64,000 nt of DNA from Gemmatimonadota bacterium (GTDB lineage: Bacteria; Gemmatimonadota; Gemmatimonadetes; Gemmatimonadales; Gemmatimonadaceae). Positions 26,885 to 36,652 of this stretch are shown here, piece after piece; within the stretch, counting starts at the first letter, position 1; each line of letters begins with the position of its first letter. The position numbers were made by a program, and so were the translations under genes. The notes below the pieces were generated by a model. The model was not told where the DNA came from, made no database searches, and saw nothing but the letters and a program-made list of their open reading frames with translations. Location of the stretch: positions 62,001 to 126,000 of the forward strand of contig JAIUOB010000003.1 of NCBI GenBank assembly GCA_020161135.1. The letters run 5' to 3'.

Positions 26885-29875
26885 TCAGAACCCCAGGTCG
26901 ACGCTGAAGAAGAACTGCCGGCTCGACGGGAACGGCGCGAGGTCGATGAACCGGTTGAAGTTCGTGTTGCCGAAGTTGTTGAACTCCGGGTCGAAGCTCC
27001 AATACTTCGAGAAGATCGCGAGGTTACGGCCGCTCAGGTTGAAGCGCATCGAGCGCGCACCCGGCACCTTCTGCGCCCACGAGTCCGGCGCCTGGAAGTT
27101 GACCGTCACTTCGCGGAGCTTCACGTACGAGCCGTTCTGGATGTAGGGGCGGATGTCGCCGCCATTGAACGTCTCGTAGCGCGCATCACCCTTCTCCACG
27201 AAGTCCTTCGACTGACCACCCTCGTCCCAGAGGTTGTTGGTCATGTTCGAGACGAACCCACCGTTGCGCCAGTCAGCGAGCACCGAGAACGTCAGGCGCT
27301 TGAAGCTGAAGTCGTTGTTGAACGTGGTGGTGTGGATCGGGTTGCTGTCGTACAGGATCGTGTCGCGGATCGCGCCGTTCACACCCAGGGGCGCGTTGCC
27401 CCAGATGTACGTGGAGCGCGTGTTGGCCGCGATGCGGTTGCGGCCGTAGGCCGCGCCGAACGAGCCAGGCACCGCGAACGCCGGCACCGGGATGTTGTCG
27501 GTGAACTGCGCGTTGGTGTTGTAGATGACCCGCGTGGTCCACTCGAAGCTGCCGCGACGGAGCGGCACCGCCGACAGCACGCCTTCGGTGCCGAGCACCG
27601 AGAGCTGGCCACCGTTGATGATCTGATTGCCGAGCCCCGACGACGGCGGCAGCGGGAAGGTGAGGAGCAGGTCCTCGATGCGGCGCTGGTAGCGGCTGAA
27701 CTCGACACCGAGGCGGCCGCCGAGGAACGTCGCGTCGGCACCGAACTCGAGCTCGTTCATGACCTCGGGCTTGATGCCCGTGTTGCCCAGCGTACCGGCC
27801 GAGACCAGCGAGCCGTTGCCGCCGATGAGACCACCGTCGGCGTACAGCACGTCGCGGTCGGCCCAGCGCGGACGGTTGCCCGACTGGCCCCACGCACCAC
27901 GCACCTTGAACTCGTCGATCTTGTCGGTGAACGGCTTCACGAAGCGGTACGAACCCGAGAACTTCGGGAACGCGTAGAACTTCTCGCGATCACCGTTTGC
28001 GCTCGAGCGGTCGGCGCGGAGGCCGGCGTTGAGCGAGAGCTTCTCGTCCAGCAGGAGGAGCTGCTCGTTCACGTAGTACGACTGGTCGCGGAACTCGGTC
28101 TGCTGGTTCGTGATCGCGAGGTCGGTCGCGCCGAGGATGATCTTGCGCGTGGGCAGCAGGCCGCGGCCGCGCAGGCTGTACTGGTTGAGCTTCTGGGTCT
28201 CGTACGACGTACCCACGGACGTGGTCGCCGACGTGAGCCACTTCCACCCCGGCGTGTACGTCCACACCGCATTGAGCCCCTGGTTGAACTGGAAGCTCGA
28301 GGCGTTCACCTGGTTGGCCGTGCCGAGGAAGCCGTCGGCCGGCTCGAACTGCAGGTAGTTGGGCGCGTACTGGTAGCCTTCCTGCTGGAAGCGGTCGACG
28401 CCACCGAGGTACGAGATCTGCACCGAGTTCTTGGCGGTGCTGAGCGCCGTGTAGCCGACACGCACCGAGCCCGCCTGACGCCACACCGACTCGGTGTTCT
28501 CGGCCACGGAGAACACTTCCATCGGGTTGGAGGTGCCGTTGCCCGGCACCGCGCTGCCCGTGTAGAACGGCATGCGGACGAACCGGCCGCCGGCGTCCTT
28601 CTTGGTGATGTCGATGATCGCCGGGTTGTAGCCGAGCGAGTACATCGGGCTGATGCCCGAGTTGTCGTTGTTGCCGAAGCCGCGCTGGAAGAAGTTGCGC
28701 GTCACGTCGATGCCGGCGCTCACCGTCCACTTGGTGCCGAGCGTCTGGTCGAGGTTGATGCGACCACCCGTGCGGCGCGCGCCGGTGTTGATCGCGATGC
28801 CCGACTCCTGACGGTCGTTGAGCGACGCGAAGTAGCGCGTGTTGTTCATGCCGCCCGCGGCCGACAGCAGCGTCTCCCACGACGGGTCGGTGCGGCCGTA
28901 GATGTCCTGCTGCCAGTCGAACGACGGGCAGGCGCCCGAGCCGCAGACGGCCTTGGCGATGGAGTCACCCAGCGTGCCGCCGACGTACGGCTTCACTTCG
29001 TTGTAGCTCGAGAACGCCCGGTGGCCGAGCAGGCGCTGGGCCTGCTGCGTGCCGACGCGCTGCACCACGTTCCAGCTCGGACGCCCCTGGCGGCCACGCT
29101 TGGTCGTGATGACGACGACGCCGTTCGTGGCGCGCGAGCCGTAGATGGCCGACGCCGCCGCCGACTTGAGCACCTCGATGCTCTCGATGTCGTTCGGGTT
29201 GAGGTCGGCGAGACGGTTGACGACCTGGTCCTGCGACGAGCCGGTCGACCCGCTCGCGCGAGTGATCGACGAACCGCCGGAGCTGATGCTCGCGTTCGAG
29301 ATGATCACGCCGTCGACGACGTAGAGCGGATCGCTCGAGCCCAGCACCGACGTGGCACCGCGGATCTGGATCTGCGCACCGCCACCCGGGGCGCCGCTGT
29401 TCTCGAACATGCGCGCACCGGCCACCTTGCCGGCCAGGTTGCTCTCGATCGAGCGGGCGGGGACGCGGTTGAGCTCTTCGGTGTTGACCGAGGCGACCGC
29501 CGTCGCGGCGACCTTGCGGTCCACCGTCGTGGCCTGACCGGTGACGGTCACGCCTTCGAGCTGCAGGACGTCCTTCTCGAGGACGAAGTCGGCCGTGGCC
29601 TGACCGGCTGCCACGCGGACCGTTACACGCTTGTAGCCGAGCTGACGCGCGATGAGGGACACGTCGCCGGCGGGAACGCGGATGCGATACTCACCGCGCT
29701 CATTGGTGCGCACACCCATCTGCTGGCCGACGACGGCCACCGTGACATCGACCAGCGGCTGATTGGTGCCGATCTGGGTCACCTTGCCGGTGATGTCGCG
29801 CGTCTGTGCGTCCGCACGCAGCGGCAGCACAGCAACCACCGCGGCAGCGGCGACGAACCTGAGGAACCTACCCAT
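26885..29875 (-). CDS. SusC/RagA-family TonB-linked outer-membrane transporter
   Basis: This 996-residue protein starts at ATG 29875 with signal peptide LRFVAAAAVVAVLPLRADAQ. A carboxypeptidase-regulatory-like domain follows (about residues 25-105; RDITGKVTQIGTNQPLVDV). The plug domain shows LAGKVAGARMFENSGAPGGG and the SusC signature DPLYVVDGVI. The 22-strand barrel runs to a terminal aromatic strand (SVDLGF). It imports a ligand bound by SusD with energy from TonB. An in-frame ATG at 30025 lies inside the leader and is rejected, since the signal peptide begins at 29875. Confidence 0.94.
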   Translation of the reverse strand: MGRFLRFVAAAAVVAVLPLRADAQTRDITGKVTQIGTNQPLVDVTVAVVGQQMGVRTNERGEYRIRVPAGDVSLIARQLGYKRVTVRVAAGQATADFVLEKDVLQLEGVTVTGQATTVDRKVAATAVASVNTEELNRVPARSIESNLAGKVAGARMFENSGAPGGGAQIQIRGATSVLGSSDPLYVVDGVIISNASISSGGSSITRASGSTGSSQDQVVNRLADLNPNDIESIEVLKSAAASAIYGSRATNGVVVITTKRGRQGRPSWNVVQRVGTQQAQRLLGHRAFSSYNEVKPYVGGTLGDSIAKAVCGSGACPSFDWQQDIYGRTDPSWETLLSAAGGMNNTRYFASLNDRQESGIAINTGARRTGGRINLDQTLGTKWTVSAGIDVTRNFFQRGFGNNDNSGISPMYSLGYNPAIIDITKKDAGGRFVRMPFYTGSAVPGNGTSNPMEVFSVAENTESVWRQAGSVRVGYTALSTAKNSVQISYLGGVDRFQQEGYQYAPNYLQFEPADGFLGTANQVNASSFQFNQGLNAVWTYTPGWKWLTSATTSVGTSYETQKLNQYSLRGRGLLPTRKIILGATDLAITNQQTEFRDQSYYVNEQLLLLDEKLSLNAGLRADRSSANGDREKFYAFPKFSGSYRFVKPFTDKIDEFKVRGAWGQSGNRPRWADRDVLYADGGLIGGNGSLVSAGTLGNTGIKPEVMNELEFGADATFLGGRLGVEFSRYQRRIEDLLLTFPLPPSSGLGNQIINGGQLSVLGTEGVLSAVPLRRGSFEWTTRVIYNTNAQFTDNIPVPAFAVPGSFGAAYGRNRIAANTRSTYIWGNAPLGVNGAIRDTILYDSNPIHTTTFNNDFSFKRLTFSVLADWRNGGFVSNMTNNLWDEGGQSKDFVEKGDARYETFNGGDIRPYIQNGSYVKLREVTVNFQAPDSWAQKVPGARSMRFNLSGRNLAIFSKYWSFDPEFNNFGNTNFNRFIDLAPFPSSRQFFFSVDLGF

Positions 29876-29952
29876 GAGGTCTCCGAAGGAGGGGAACGGA
29901 GTACTGCGGGGAACGATGGTGGGACAACCCGTGGTCGAACGGGATGCTGTCA

Positions 29953-29985
29953 GGGGATGGCAGGAGGCCATCCCCTCGTGAGGGG
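29953..29985 (-). promoter_or_regulatory. Mutually exclusive hairpins in the susC leader
   Basis: In the transcribed leader, GAGGGG/CCCCTC (29972-29985) form one perfect 6-bp hairpin, and GGGGATGGC/GCCATCCCC (29953-29975) form a 9-bp hairpin with a 5-base loop. They share bases 29972-29975, so only one can exist at a time. No U-run follows. Attenuation or RNA-stability control of the SusCD operon is possible. Confidence 0.45.
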
Positions 29986-30023
29986 CGGGGTCACGATCGC
30001 GTACCACTTCGACCGGTGGGGAC

Positions 30024-30052
30024 AAACTACTTGCTCAACAGCGAACTTTCAC
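30024..30052 (-). promoter_or_regulatory. Promoter for the susC-susD operon
   Basis: On the minus strand GTGAAA (30047-30052), 17 bases, TAGTTT (30024-30029). Transcription would start near 30017 and give a leader of about 140 bases ending at ATG 29875, which has GGAGA just before it. Confidence 0.5.
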
Positions 30053-30120
30053 GCGGCGTCACGCCCCCAGAAGTGGGCTTACACGCTACAAACAGGGGAT
30101 TGACGACACGCGTCCCCGTA

Positions 30121-32880
30121 TTACCGGTTCGCCCCGCTGCCAGCCCGCGGCGTCACGAATTGCTCGTGAATGCGAACCGTACGGTCGAGCTCGTCACGAG
30201 CCTGCAGCACCTTCTGACGCAGGTCCGCAGGCAGGCTCGGCTGCGCCGCCAGCCACGCGTCCACCGCTCGTAACGCCTCGGCGTCCCGCTGGCCGCCCAA
30301 CGTGCTCGACACCCACGTGCCCAGGAAGAAGATCCGACGGTTGCGCTGAATCCACCCCAACGTGTCGAGCGCCGGCACCAGCACCGCACGCGTGAGGGCC
30401 GCCTGCGACGGCTCGTGAAAGGTGCGCAGGCTCGCGCTCACCCACTCTTCATTCAACGTCGTGTCGGCGAACCAGCGCGTGAACAGCGCGCGCTTCGCGG
30501 CGGCATCCGGCACACCCGCGCCCGCCACGAACGCCTGACGCGCCCCTTCCGTCGTGGCATCGCGCGCGAGGGCGGCCGCAATGAGCGCCTCGGCGTCGGC
30601 CGCGCCGCGCGCCACGAGCCGCTGCACGATGGTCCAGCGCATGGGCGCACGCAGCGGCATACCGGCCACCGTGTCGCCCGCCAGCCACCCGCGCAGGCGC
30701 GCGGCATCGACCTCGCCGTCGGCCAGCGCGACGAACGCGTCGAGCGGGGCACGCCGATTGCCATAGCTCCGCGCGCTGTCCGCGGCGAGCGCCAGCAGCG
30801 TGCGCTGCACGGACGGACGCAGCGAATCCCGCTGGGCGTCGCCGAGATACCGCGACACGGTGGTCACGAGACGTCCGGTCAGGGCACCGGCCACCTGCTC
30901 GTCACGCTCCCCCGGCAACGCACGCGCCACCATGTCCACGTAACGCTCGGGCGCCAGGCGCGCCTCGCGCACCAGGTCCCACAGCGCGCCCCACAGCATG
31001 GCGCGCAGGAAGTCGTCGGTCACCTCGGCCACGTGCGCCTCCAGCCACGCGACGCTTGCCGCATCCGGCAGCACGATCGCGTAGCCGAAGTCGCCATCGT
31101 TGGCGAAGACGAACGCAGGCGCGGGCGCCCCCGCGGCCGCGCGCACGACGGTGGTGTCGCCGCGCAGCTCCACCGCGTGCGTGACGTCGGTGCCGCCCGG
31201 ATAGTGCAGGCGCACCCGGACGCGCTGCGGCCACGTCGCGCGCCCCGCGAGCGTCGGCTGCGCGGCGCGCTGCACGAGGGCGAGCTGCACGATGCGCCCG
31301 TCGCGCACCGTGAGCCGCTGCTCGATGATGGGCATGCCGGGGCGCAGCATCCAGGCGCGCCCCCACGCTGCAAGATCACGCCCCGACGCTGCGCCGATGC
31401 TGGCGAGCAGCGACTGCCAGGTGGCATTGCCGAACGCATGCTGTCGTAGGAACGCCTGCACGCCGCGCTGGAAGGCGGCCGGCCCCACGAGGTACTCGAG
31501 CTGCTTGAGGATCGACGGCGCCTTGTTGTAGACGATGGGGCCGTAGTTGCTCTTGGCCTGGTCGAGGTTGGCGAGCGCCTGCCACACGGGGGTGGTGCCG
31601 AGCGTGGCGTCGGTGCCGTACGCGACCGGCTTGTTGCGCAGGTAGAACGTCTTCCACGCGTTCGACGCCGGCTCGAGCTCGGCCTGCATGCGCGCGGCCA
31701 TGAACGTCGCGAAGCCCTCCTTGAGCCACAGGTCGTCGAACCAGCGCATCGTCACGTAGTCGCCGAACCACTGATGTGCGACCTCGTGAAAGGTCGTCGC
31801 CTGCCGCCCCAGCAGTTGGGTGGCCGTGGGGCGTTCGCGGTAGATGAACGACTCCTCGTTGTAGAACACCGCCCCGGGATGCTCCATGCCGCCGAACGGG
31901 AACGCCGGGGCAAGCAGCGCGTCGTACTTGCCGAAGGCATAGGGCGCGCCGAAGTACCGCCCCAGCCAGCGCAGGGCGCGCGCATTCATGGCCAGCAGCG
32001 TGTCGCCCTCCGCCTCGCGCGCACGCGAGCGTCGCACCCACAACGCGACCGTGCCGGCCGGCTCGCCCTCGCGAATCGCCTCCGCGCGTTCCAGCACGGC
32101 CCACGGCCCGGCGGCAAACGCGATGAGATAGGTGCTGATGGGTGGGGTCGCGGCGAAGCGATGCACTCGCTGCGCGCCACGCGTGGCACCGGCGCCCAGC
32201 GCACTCGCGACCAGCGCGCTGTCGACGAGCGCCCCGTTGGCCAGCGCGCGCCAGTCCGCCGGTGTGGTGAGCGACAGCGTGACGCGCGCCTTGAGGTCGG
32301 GCTGGTCGAGGCAGGGGAAGAGCAGGTTGGCGTCGGCCGGCACGAGCAGCGTGTACAGATACGTGCTGCTGTCGGTCGCGTCCCGCGTGCGGATGATCGC
32401 CGCACCGGCGGCGGCCACGGGCGTGCGGAAGCGCAACTCGATGCGGTTCGTGCCGGGCCGCAGCATCCCCGCCGGGACCGTCACGTGGTGCCGGTTCCAC
32501 GCCGCCGCCGCCCCCGGCCAGGGCGTACCGTTCACCGCGCCGCCGTCGATGGCGTGGCCCCGGAAGTCGACGATGAGGTTGGCCGTGCCGCGGCGCTGCA
32601 CCTGCAGGGTGACGACCCCCGTCGCCGTGTCCCCCGTGCCGACCGTGAGGGCGAGATCATACGCCACCTGCGACAGCGTCGCGCGCCGCTGGGCTGCCAG
32701 CGCGGCCGACACGCCGGGGCCGGAGAGCGCCGCGGCGGCCGGTGGGGCGGCAGGGCGGGGCTGCGCGGCGGCGGGAGGGCAGGGTGACAGCGCCGCGAGC
32801 AGCGTCGACGCCAGCAGCGCAGTCGCCACCCGCGCCGACGCCACGCGCGGACGATGGAACGGCAGGAAGGGGAAGACCAT
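30121..32880 (-). CDS. M1-family metallo-aminopeptidase
   Basis: This 919-residue exported zinc peptidase carries a signal peptide (VATALLASTLLAALSPCPPAAAQ). The gluzincin site is H365-E366-x-x-H369 with E388 as third ligand, spaced by 18 residues as in M1 enzymes. The exopeptidase GxMEN motif is changed to GGMEHPG. The N-terminal beta domain and a long alpha-helical C-terminal (ERAP1-C-like) domain are both present. It should remove N-terminal residues from peptides in the periplasm. It lies just upstream of the SusCD operon on the same strand but is separated by a promoter. Confidence 0.92.
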   Translation of the reverse strand: MVFPFLPFHRPRVASARVATALLASTLLAALSPCPPAAAQPRPAAPPAAAALSGPGVSAALAAQRRATLSQVAYDLALTVGTGDTATGVVTLQVQRRGTANLIVDFRGHAIDGGAVNGTPWPGAAAAWNRHHVTVPAGMLRPGTNRIELRFRTPVAAAGAAIIRTRDATDSSTYLYTLLVPADANLLFPCLDQPDLKARVTLSLTTPADWRALANGALVDSALVASALGAGATRGAQRVHRFAATPPISTYLIAFAAGPWAVLERAEAIREGEPAGTVALWVRRSRAREAEGDTLLAMNARALRWLGRYFGAPYAFGKYDALLAPAFPFGGMEHPGAVFYNEESFIYRERPTATQLLGRQATTFHEVAHQWFGDYVTMRWFDDLWLKEGFATFMAARMQAELEPASNAWKTFYLRNKPVAYGTDATLGTTPVWQALANLDQAKSNYGPIVYNKAPSILKQLEYLVGPAAFQRGVQAFLRQHAFGNATWQSLLASIGAASGRDLAAWGRAWMLRPGMPIIEQRLTVRDGRIVQLALVQRAAQPTLAGRATWPQRVRVRLHYPGGTDVTHAVELRGDTTVVRAAAGAPAPAFVFANDGDFGYAIVLPDAASVAWLEAHVAEVTDDFLRAMLWGALWDLVREARLAPERYVDMVARALPGERDEQVAGALTGRLVTTVSRYLGDAQRDSLRPSVQRTLLALAADSARSYGNRRAPLDAFVALADGEVDAARLRGWLAGDTVAGMPLRAPMRWTIVQRLVARGAADAEALIAAALARDATTEGARQAFVAGAGVPDAAAKRALFTRWFADTTLNEEWVSASLRTFHEPSQAALTRAVLVPALDTLGWIQRNRRIFFLGTWVSSTLGGQRDAEALRAVDAWLAAQPSLPADLRQKVLQARDELDRTVRIHEQFVTPRAGSGANR

Positions 32881-32981
32881 GCGCCCAACGTCGTGTATGC
32901 CCGTCGGCCTGTCCAGCGGCCCCGAAGATGCCGCGCTGGCGCGCCGGGAATAGAATTGGCCGACGTACGCTCACTCGGCAC

Positions 32982-33590
32982 ATGACACCCTCCGTCGCCT
33001 CCCTCGCGCACCGGCAGACCCGGTTCGAGACCCTCGTGACGCCGCATCTGTCGGCGTTGCTGGGCTTTGCCGCGCGGCGTCTGGCCACGGCCACCGACGC
33101 CGAAGACGCGGTGCAGGACGCCTGTGCCCGCGCGTGGGCGGCGTTCGACGATCTGCGCGACGACACCCGCGTGCGCGCGTGGCTGTTCACGATCCTGCGC
33201 ATGGTGCTTGTGTACCAGGTCGGGCGCGAGGCGCGCCGTCAGCGCCTCGTGCCCATTTCCCGACTCGACAGCGTGCACGAAGCGCTTGTGGCCAGCGACA
33301 GCGACGCCGTCTTCGAGGAAGTGGTCGATCGACTCGACCGCGAGGTGTTGGCCGCCGCGTTGGAGGCCATCCCCGAGGACTTCGCCACCGCGGTCGAGCT
33401 GCATGACCTCGTGGGATTCAAGTACGCCGAGATTGCCGACCTGTTGGGGGTGCCCATCGGCACGGTCATGAGTCGCATCTCGCGGGGGCGTCGCCTGCTG
33501 GCAGCCGTCGTCGCGGAACGGCGACGCGCATGGGCGCTGGGCGTGAGCGGAGATGCCGTCGTGTCGTTGTCGCGGGGGCGCCGCACATGA
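32982..33590 (+). CDS. ECF-type RNA polymerase sigma factor
   Basis: This 202-residue extracytoplasmic-function sigma factor has region 2 (LGFAARRLATATDAEDAVQDACARAW, then VRAWLFTILRMVLV) and region 4 (LEAIPEDFATAVELHDLVGFKYAEIADLLGVPIGTVMSRISRGRRLL). About 25 extra residues follow region 4. The start ATG 32982 gives the usual N-terminus. The next gene, a zinc-finger anti-sigma factor, overlaps its stop (ATGA), the classic regulated pair. The gene is divergent from the peptidase across about 100 bases. Confidence 0.94.
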   Translation: MTPSVASLAHRQTRFETLVTPHLSALLGFAARRLATATDAEDAVQDACARAWAAFDDLRDDTRVRAWLFTILRMVLVYQVGREARRQRLVPISRLDSVHEALVASDSDAVFEEVVDRLDREVLAAALEAIPEDFATAVELHDLVGFKYAEIADLLGVPIGTVMSRISRGRRLLAAVVAERRRAWALGVSGDAVVSLSRGRRT

Positions 33591-34507
33591 CCGACCACCT
33601 CGGGACCTCGGCGCTGGACGCGCGGCTCGCGCCGCTCGATGACGCGGCGCGGGAAGAGCAGCATGCCGTGCTGGCGTCGTTGCTGAGCGCCTACGTGGAC
33701 GGCGAACTGCCCGGCGAGACGGTGGCGCAGATCGACGCGCACCTGCTGGGCTGTGCACGCTGCCGCCGCGAGGTGCGGGTGCAGCAGGCCTTCGGCAGCG
33801 CGCTCGCCGAGACGATGGCCACCGAGCCCGGCGCGCCGGCTCCCGCTGCCCTGCTCGCGCGGGTGCGCGACATCACGGCCGCACCGCCGGTTGGTGAGCG
33901 CGGCGAGGTGCGTGTGGATGTGGCGCCGGTGCATACCGCACCGCGCGCGCTCCCTATGGTAGCGCTGGTGGGGGTCCTCGCGGTGGGCGCCGCGGCCGCC
34001 GCGGTCCTCTGGAGCCGGCCGGTCCTCCGCGACGCCGCACCGTCGGTTCTGGCGTCGTCGCCGTCGCGGCAGGTGCCACAACTGCCACCCACCGTGCTCG
34101 ATCTGTTCGTGCACGACTATCGCACCGTCGCGGCGGCGGAGTTGCCCGGGCGGGCGCGCGATCTCGACGCGGTGCGACGCGCGATCGGCGTGCCGGTAGA
34201 GCCGCTCGCCGGCGACCAGGCCACGCTCGTCGCGGCGTGGACGGCCGACCTCGATGGCGAGTTGGCCGCGGTGCTCGCGTACCGCTGGGGCGAGCGCCTG
34301 GTGTTGCAGTACGTCAGCAGCGACGCGCTGCTGTTCCGTTCGGCGGCCGTGCGGGAGGCGTTCGCGGCGGGCAGGGCCGCGGTCTATCAGCGCGATTCGA
34401 TCGGGGTCGTCGCGTGGTCGACGCCCCGCGGTGGCGCGGTCCTGGTGGGGGTCGCGCCGTGGTCGGCGCTCCAGTCGCTGCAGCGTCTGCCATCGAGCGC
34501 CCCCTGA
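33587..34507 (+). CDS. Zinc-finger anti-sigma factor (membrane-anchored)
   Basis: This 306-residue protein begins with the anti-sigma zinc-binding motif H52-x3-C56-x2-C59 (AHLLGCARC) in a helical domain starting LLSAYVDGELPGETVAQID. One transmembrane helix follows (about residues 125-145, MVALVGVLAVGAAAAAVLW). The periplasmic part, about 160 residues, ends in a small domain (LAAVLAYRWGERLVLQYVSSD). It should hold the adjacent ECF sigma factor at the membrane until an envelope signal arrives. Its start overlaps the sigma factor stop by four bases. Confidence 0.9.
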   Translation: MTDHLGTSALDARLAPLDDAAREEQHAVLASLLSAYVDGELPGETVAQIDAHLLGCARCRREVRVQQAFGSALAETMATEPGAPAPAALLARVRDITAAPPVGERGEVRVDVAPVHTAPRALPMVALVGVLAVGAAAAAVLWSRPVLRDAAPSVLASSPSRQVPQLPPTVLDLFVHDYRTVAAAELPGRARDLDAVRRAIGVPVEPLAGDQATLVAAWTADLDGELAAVLAYRWGERLVLQYVSSDALLFRSAAVREAFAAGRAAVYQRDSIGVVAWSTPRGGAVLVGVAPWSALQSLQRLPSSAP

Positions 34508-34518
34508 GCGCCGCGCAG

Positions 34519-35904
34519 ATGCCGCCCGTGCACCGCGCACGCGCTGTGCGTGGCGTGCGATGCCTGCGAAGCGTGCGATGGGTGTTCGCGCTCGCGCTGG
34601 CGGCGAAGGGCGTGTCCGCACAGGGCGCGCCGCCGGACAGCGCACGCGGCGAGGCAGCCGTCGACTCGCTGCGCGTGCGCCTCGAGCGCGCCGAGGCGGC
34701 CATCGAGCTCCTGCGCGCGCAACTGGCGACCGAGTCCGCGTCGGCAGTGCGCACACGCTCCCGGCTTCAGCTCGACCTGAGCGCGCGCCTCATGCTCAAC
34801 CTCGGCAGCTCGCGCGGAACGTTGGCGGGTACCGAGATCCCCGTCTTCGCGACGCCGGATCGCGTACGCGACCCGGTGCTGGGCTCGGCCGGCGCGTCTG
34901 CGTTCGTGATGTCGCTGCGGCAGTCCCTGGTGGGCGCTTCACTGAGCGTGGACAGCGTGGCGGGCGCCACCCTCGCAGCCGACATCGAGTTCGACTTCTT
35001 CGCGCGTGCGCTCGACGTGACGCCGCCACTCTTCCCCGAGCCGCGGCTGCGCACGGCTCGCGTGTTCCTGGTCTGGCCGCGCACGGAACTGCTCGTGGGC
35101 ACCGAGACCCCGCTGATCTCCGATCTCAACCCCATAAGCGGCGCCGGGGTCGCGGTGCCGGTCTTCTCGACGGCCGGCAATCTCTGGAACTGGCTACCGC
35201 AGGTGCGCCTCACGCGGACGGTGTGGACGCATGAGGCCCGTCATCCGCTCTCGCTGGCGGTGCAGGGGGCGATGCTCTCGCCGTATGCGGTGGACCGCCA
35301 CGTCGCCAACCTCACCGGACCGGACGCCGGCACGCTCAGTGGGCGCCCCGCCTTCGAGTCGCGCGTCCGCATGCGCGTGGGCGCTGACTTGGATGCGGTG
35401 CCCGCGCAGGGTGTCCTGCCGCGTGGCGCGGAGATCGGGGTGGGGACGCACAGTGGTCGGCTGCGGGTCGTGGGAGACTCCACGCAGCACAGCTGGGCCG
35501 TCGCGACCGACCTGCGCATCGCGCTTGGCGCCGGCGTTGAAGTGCGCGGCGAGGCGTATCGCGGACGCCTGCTGCGCGGCCTCGGGGGCGGCGCCATCGG
35601 TCAGAACTTCGGAACGCTGGCGGCCGCGAGCGAGCCCGGCGTTCCGCTCACCGACACCGCCGGGTGGCTGCAACTGAACGCGCAGCTGCGGCCGGGGCTG
35701 GTGAGCGGCGTCGGCTGCGGCACGGATCGGGTCCACGGGGCGGCCGCCGATCGCCGGCGCAACAGCGTGTGCGCCGCGCATGCGATGTGGCGTCCGCGGC
35801 AGCCGCTGCTGCTGGCGGTCGAGTATCGCGACCTGCGCACGCGGTATGCGGCCGGTGTGCGTCGCGGCAGCCACCTCAACATCGGCCTCGGGATCGAACT
35901 GTGA
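34519..35904 (+). CDS. Outer-membrane porin-like protein
   Basis: This 461-residue exported protein has a signal peptide (WVFALALAAKGVSAQ), then a short coiled coil (VDSLRVRLERAEAAIELLRAQLA) and a long beta-rich region with many amphipathic strands. This arrangement fits the trimeric-porin style of coiled-coil stalk plus barrel. The final strand (SHLNIGLGIEL) ends the protein, as in barrels. Two Cys in VGCGTDRV and RNSVCAAH may form a loop disulphide. It sits between the anti-sigma gene (11-base gap) and the cupredoxin gene (4-base overlap), so all are probably one operon. Confidence 0.75.
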   Translation: MPPVHRARAVRGVRCLRSVRWVFALALAAKGVSAQGAPPDSARGEAAVDSLRVRLERAEAAIELLRAQLATESASAVRTRSRLQLDLSARLMLNLGSSRGTLAGTEIPVFATPDRVRDPVLGSAGASAFVMSLRQSLVGASLSVDSVAGATLAADIEFDFFARALDVTPPLFPEPRLRTARVFLVWPRTELLVGTETPLISDLNPISGAGVAVPVFSTAGNLWNWLPQVRLTRTVWTHEARHPLSLAVQGAMLSPYAVDRHVANLTGPDAGTLSGRPAFESRVRMRVGADLDAVPAQGVLPRGAEIGVGTHSGRLRVVGDSTQHSWAVATDLRIALGAGVEVRGEAYRGRLLRGLGGGAIGQNFGTLAAASEPGVPLTDTAGWLQLNAQLRPGLVSGVGCGTDRVHGAAADRRRNSVCAAHAMWRPRQPLLLAVEYRDLRTRYAAGVRRGSHLNIGLGIEL

Positions 35905-36644
35905 ACGCGCCCGATCGCGACCATCGCGGGGCGAGCCGGCCGGCTGCGCGTGACGGCGCCCTGACGCGGGTGGCCCTCGCGATGCGCCTCCTCGTGGCTG
36001 CGGTGTGCACCACCGTCGCGACGCCGTTGGCCGCGCAGGTCGCGTTGCATGGGCAGGTGCGCGTGATCGATCGCCCCGGCACGCCGCCCGCCGACCTGCG
36101 CGATGTGGTCATCTGGCTCGAGGGCGCCGCGTCACCGCGCGTATCGCCTGCCACGGTTTCGGTGGCCATGCGACTGCGGGAGTTCGAGCCGCACGTGGCG
36201 GTGGTGCCCGTGGGAGGCGCCGTCACGTATCCCAATCAGGACCCCTTCAGCCACAACGTCTTCTCCAACTCCTCACTCGGGGCGTTCGACCTGGGGCTCT
36301 ACCGCACAGGGAAGACGCGCGCGGCCACCTTCGCGCGCGCCGGCGTCTACGCGGTGTACTGCAACATCCACGCGCGCATGGTCAACTACGTCGTGGCGGT
36401 CCCGACACCGTACGTCGCGCGCGCGACGGCTGCCGGCAACTTCACCGTGACGGGCCTGTCGGCGGGGCGGTGGCGGCTGCACGTGTGGCACGAGCGCGCG
36501 CCGGAGCACGTCGAGGAGATCGTCATCACGACTGCGCAGGCACCGACGCCGACCATCGCGCTCGACGGGCGCGGTTTCCAGGCCAAGGCGCACCTCAACA
36601 AGTTCGGCCAGGTGTACGCCACCTCGCGCGCCGACCGGTACTGA
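35901..36644 (+). CDS. Periplasmic cupredoxin-like protein (methylamine-utilisation-protein type)
   Basis: This 247-residue protein has a signal peptide (MRLLVAAVCTTVATPLAAQ, after about 27 residues). The cupredoxin fold shows putative type 1 copper ligands H118 (FSHNVFS), C154, H157 and M160 (YCNIHARM). A carboxypeptidase-regulatory-like strand set follows (GNFTVTGLSAGRWRLHVWHER). Such proteins are often labelled methylamine utilisation protein and occur beside porins and transmembrane signalling proteins. The GTG start overlaps the porin stop, and the kinase gene follows after eight bases. A copper-linked or redox sensing role is an inference. Confidence 0.82.
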   Translation: MNAPDRDHRGASRPAARDGALTRVALAMRLLVAAVCTTVATPLAAQVALHGQVRVIDRPGTPPADLRDVVIWLEGAASPRVSPATVSVAMRLREFEPHVAVVPVGGAVTYPNQDPFSHNVFSNSSLGAFDLGLYRTGKTRAATFARAGVYAVYCNIHARMVNYVVAVPTPYVARATAAGNFTVTGLSAGRWRLHVWHERAPEHVEEIVITTAQAPTPTIALDGRGFQAKAHLNKFGQVYATSRADRY

Positions 36645-36652
36645 CCGCAGGC

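Noticed and set aside
26801..30103. An open plus-strand frame of about 1100 codons antisense to SusC
   Set aside because: It mirrors the SusC gene, its product is a low-complexity Arg/Val/Glu/His chain with no domain, and such open antisense frames are expected at very high GC with biased third positions.
32945..32960. TAGAAT as the -10 of a sigma-factor promoter
   Set aside because: No TTGnnn lies 16-18 bases upstream, and an autoregulated ECF promoter would look different; evidence is too thin to list.
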